Both the position numbers and the translations under genes were made by a program. A model generated the notes under the pieces. The model saw only the letters and a list, made by a program, of their open reading frames with translations, was not told where the DNA came from and searched no databases. Of a stretch of 5,529 nucleotides of DNA, positions 3,646-5,529 are shown piece by piece; the first letter of the stretch is position 1; the number at the start of each line of letters is the position of its first letter. Source of the DNA: an uncultured Oscillospiraceae bacterium (lineage in GTDB: Bacteria > Bacillota > Clostridia > Oscillospirales > Oscillospiraceae); NCBI GenBank assembly GCA_910587345.1, contig CAJUKH010000046.1, positions 1-5,529 of the forward strand, read 5' to 3'.

Positions 3646-5529
3646 ACTGGCGATCCAAATCGCCGGTACCATAGCAAGCTCGTTCAATTCCTCCGTGGGC
3701 GCAGCGCAAAGCAAGCTGACCATCCTGGGCAAGGCGGCGGGTGCCGCTATGAAGGCGACAGCGGCGGCGGCGGGAGCCGCTACCGCCGCTGTCGCAGGAT
3801 TTGCCGCCACCTCCGTCAAGACCGGGATGGAGTTCGACAAATCTATGTCCCAGGTCGCCGCCACCATGGGCAAGACCGTGGACGAAGTACAGGAGCTCCG
3901 GGACTTCGCCCAGGAGATGGGGGCAACGACGGCCTTCTCCGCCGTAGATGCGGCGAACGGGCTGAATATCCTGGCTATGTCCGGACTGTCAGCAAAAGAG
4001 CAGATCGCCGCACTACCGGATGTTATGAACCTGGCAGCAGCCGGGACGCTTGCCCTTGATTCGTCAGCAGCCTATGTCACCGGAACCGTTAAGGGCTTCA
4101 GGGATGAAATGGGAAACGCCCAAAAATATGCGGACCTAATGGCGAAAGGTGCAACCCTGGCCAATACCTCAGTATCGGGATTAGGCGAAGCGATGAGCCG
4201 GAGCGCCGCCAATGCCAAAACCTACAACCAGGGAGCGGACAGTCTGACGCTCTCCCTGCTGCGGCTGGCCGAACAGAATGTCGAAGGGGAAGCGGCCTCG
4301 ACGGCCCTAAACCGGGCAATGTCTGACCTGTACGCCCCCACGGCGTCTGCTCAAAAGGCATTAAAAGAGCTCGGGATTTCCGCTTACGATGAAGCGACAG
4401 GAGCCGCAAGGGATTTCAACGAGGTGGTGGATGACCTAAACCAGCGGCTGTCCAGCATGACAGACGAACAGCGAAATGCAAGCCTTTCAACCATCTTTAC
4501 CACCCAGGGCTTGAACGCCTTTAATAAGATGGTTGCGACATCGCCGGAAAAGCTGGAGCAATTCAAAGAGGGACTGGAAAACTCCCTCGGCTCTGCCGCT
4601 CAACAAGCGGCGACGCAGCTGGACAATCTATCCGGAGATGTTACCCTGTTCAAGAGCGCCCTGGAGGGGGCACAGATCGCTCTATCCGACCAACTGACCC
4701 CCAGCCTTCGAGAGTTCGTGCAATTCGGCTCCGGGGCCTTGGGAGAGCTGACCACAGCCTTCCAGGAGGGCGGCTTGGACGGAGCCATGGACGCCATGGG
4801 CGGGATACTGAGCGACGGCCTGAACATGATAATCGGACAGGCCCCAGGCTTCACACAGGCCGGAATGCGGCTGCTGGGAGCCCTGGGCCAGGGCCTACTC
4901 GACAACCTGCCCACTATTACCTCGGCGGCTCTGACCATAGCCCTAATGCTGGTCAACGGCCTGGTCGACGCATTCCCGGAGCTGACGAAGGGCGGGACAC
5001 AGCTGCTTCTTCAGCTGGCCCTTGGGATAGCCGACGCCACGCCCGAACTGATACCGGCTATTACCTCCGCAGTTTTCGAGATCGTAAACACCCTAACAGG
5101 ACCGGATACCCTGACCGCCCTCTTAGGAGCCGCCCTCGCCATACTGCTGGCCCTGGGTGACGGATTGATCGCCGCCACCCCGGAGCTGATAGAGGCTATC
5201 CCCGTCATTGTGGAAAACCTGGTGGCGGCATTGGCGGAAGCAGCGCCCATGTTGGCGGAGGCGGGTGTCCACCTGCTCGGCTCCCTGGCCGCTAACCTAC
5301 CCGCCATCGTCGCAGCCGTGATAAAGGCCGTCCCGGCCATTATAGCGGCCCTGCTCGGCGCTTTCTTCGGCAGCGATTTTGTGGACGGACTGGCCGGCTT
5401 TTTCAGCGGAGCCTGGGAGAGCGCCACCGAAACGGTCCCCGCCCTGGGCGCTATGGCCAGCGGGATACAGACCATCCTCGAAAATATCATCGGATTTATC
5501 CAGAACATTTTCACGGGGAATTGGTCGGC
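3620..5529 (+). CDS. Tape measure protein, N-terminal 636 residues (3' end outside window)
   Basis: This protein sets tail length and passes through the tube at DNA ejection. The frame is open from TTG 3620 to the window end. The start is fixed by the in-frame TGA at 3608-3610 and the strong ribosome binding site at 3601-3610; the next in-frame near-start (CTG 3647) has no site. The N-terminus (MAGKSAEYKLAIQIAGTIAS) is followed by an Ala/Gly-rich hydrophobic segment (about 38-65). A PhageMin_Tail-type domain (about 68-305) contains MEFDKSMSQVAATMG, the diagnostic LRDFAQEMGATTAFSAVDAA (94-113), LNILAMSGLSAKEQ and IFTTQGLNAFNKM. A linker leads to a very hydrophobic region (about 425-590) of helices separated by prolines (LPTI, FPEL, TPEL, APML, LPAI, VPAI). 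The protein overlaps the E'-like frame by 26 nt. Roughly 11 ATA and 10 CTA codons are used, unlike the sheath. Its length class cannot be judged because it is cut. Confidence 0.93.
   Translation, partial: MAGKSAEYKLAIQIAGTIASSFNSSVGAAQSKLTILGKAAGAAMKATAAAAGAATAAVAGFAATSVKTGMEFDKSMSQVAATMGKTVDEVQELRDFAQEMGATTAFSAVDAANGLNILAMSGLSAKEQIAALPDVMNLAAAGTLALDSSAAYVTGTVKGFRDEMGNAQKYADLMAKGATLANTSVSGLGEAMSRSAANAKTYNQGADSLTLSLLRLAEQNVEGEAASTALNRAMSDLYAPTASAQKALKELGISAYDEATGAARDFNEVVDDLNQRLSSMTDEQRNASLSTIFTTQGLNAFNKMVATSPEKLEQFKEGLENSLGSAAQQAATQLDNLSGDVTLFKSALEGAQIALSDQLTPSLREFVQFGSGALGELTTAFQEGGLDGAMDAMGGILSDGLNMIIGQAPGFTQAGMRLLGALGQGLLDNLPTITSAALTIALMLVNGLVDAFPELTKGGTQLLLQLALGIADATPELIPAITSAVFEIVNTLTGPDTLTALLGAALAILLALGDGLIAATPELIEAIPVIVENLVAALAEAAPMLAEAGVHLLGSLAANLPAIVAAVIKAVPAIIAALLGAFFGSDFVDGLAGFFSGAWESATETVPALGAMASGIQTILENIIGFIQNIFTGNWS
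4907..5344 (+). repeat. Degenerate proline-punctuated hydrophobic helix repeat within the tape measure protein
   Basis: This is a protein-level repeat of about 22 residues with the pattern (hydrophobic)-P-x-(L/I)-(helix of L, A, I, V). Prolines fall at tape measure residues 431, 453 and 475 (exact 22-residue spacing), then 521 and 543 (22 again), 561 and 572. At DNA level 5039-5061 and 5177-5199 match at 18 of 23 bases, both encoding TPELI-x-AI. Such hydrophobic repeats are common in tape measure proteins of Gram-positive phages and suggest ancient internal duplication. Confidence 0.7.

Noticed and set aside
3496..3873. Minus-strand frame of 125 codons covering the apparent gap after the chaperone gene
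   Set aside because: The gap is explained by the -1 chaperone frame and the tape measure start on the plus strand. The Ala-rich translation mirrors the Ala-rich tape measure segment.
5011..5514. Minus-strand frame of 167 codons rich in Ala, Ser and Arg
   Set aside because: It is the antisense of the repetitive tape measure region, with low-complexity composition and no ribosome binding site I would trust.

Overview
This window is a continuous, single-strand (+) stretch of a contractile-tail (Myoviridae-morphotype) phage or prophage structural module. It has no RNA genes, CRISPR arrays, insertion sequences or attachment sites that I can see. Coding is almost gap-free: intergenic gaps are 0, 6 and 15 nt, and the other junctions overlap. 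There is therefore no room for internal promoters or terminators, and the genes are probably one polycistronic late transcript. High GC (clearly GC-rich third positions), strong AAGGAGG-type ribosome binding sites and the style of the proteins suggest a GC-rich Gram-positive host such as a gut Clostridia/Oscillospiraceae-type bacterium. That host guess rests on general resemblance, not on a database search.

Layout: (1) 1-291, C-terminal end of a minor tail protein Z / HK97 gp10-like head-tail joining or tail-completion protein. (2) 288-824, a probable tail terminator. (3) 821-1066, a small conserved-looking protein of unknown function. (4) 1067-2587, tail sheath (P2 gpFI / Mu L class). (5) 2594-3121, tail tube (P2 gpFII class). 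(6) 3137-3478, tail assembly chaperone (P2 gpE / Mu gp41 class). (7) 3463-3645, a second chaperone frame, analogous to P2 E', reachable by a -1 ribosomal frameshift at T TTT TTC. (8) 3620-5529, the tape measure protein. It starts at TTG inside the E'-like frame and runs off the window.

How they work together: the terminator and Z-like protein finish the tail top and connect it to the head. The tube polymerises on the tape measure, which sets tail length. The chaperone, in short and frameshifted long forms, is expected to keep the hydrophobic tape measure soluble and recruit tube subunits. The sheath then assembles around the tube. The order FI-FII-E-E'-T is that of the phage P2 tail operon.

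The most interesting signal is not an annotated gene. It is the recoding site at 3457-3463 with its 60-residue -1 frame, a strong predicted stem-loop just downstream, and the tape measure ribosome binding site and TTG start nested inside that frame. I see no wholly new system here. The other points are secondary: codon usage that differs by expected protein copy number, a proline-punctuated hydrophobic repeat in the tape measure, and an unassigned 81-residue protein.
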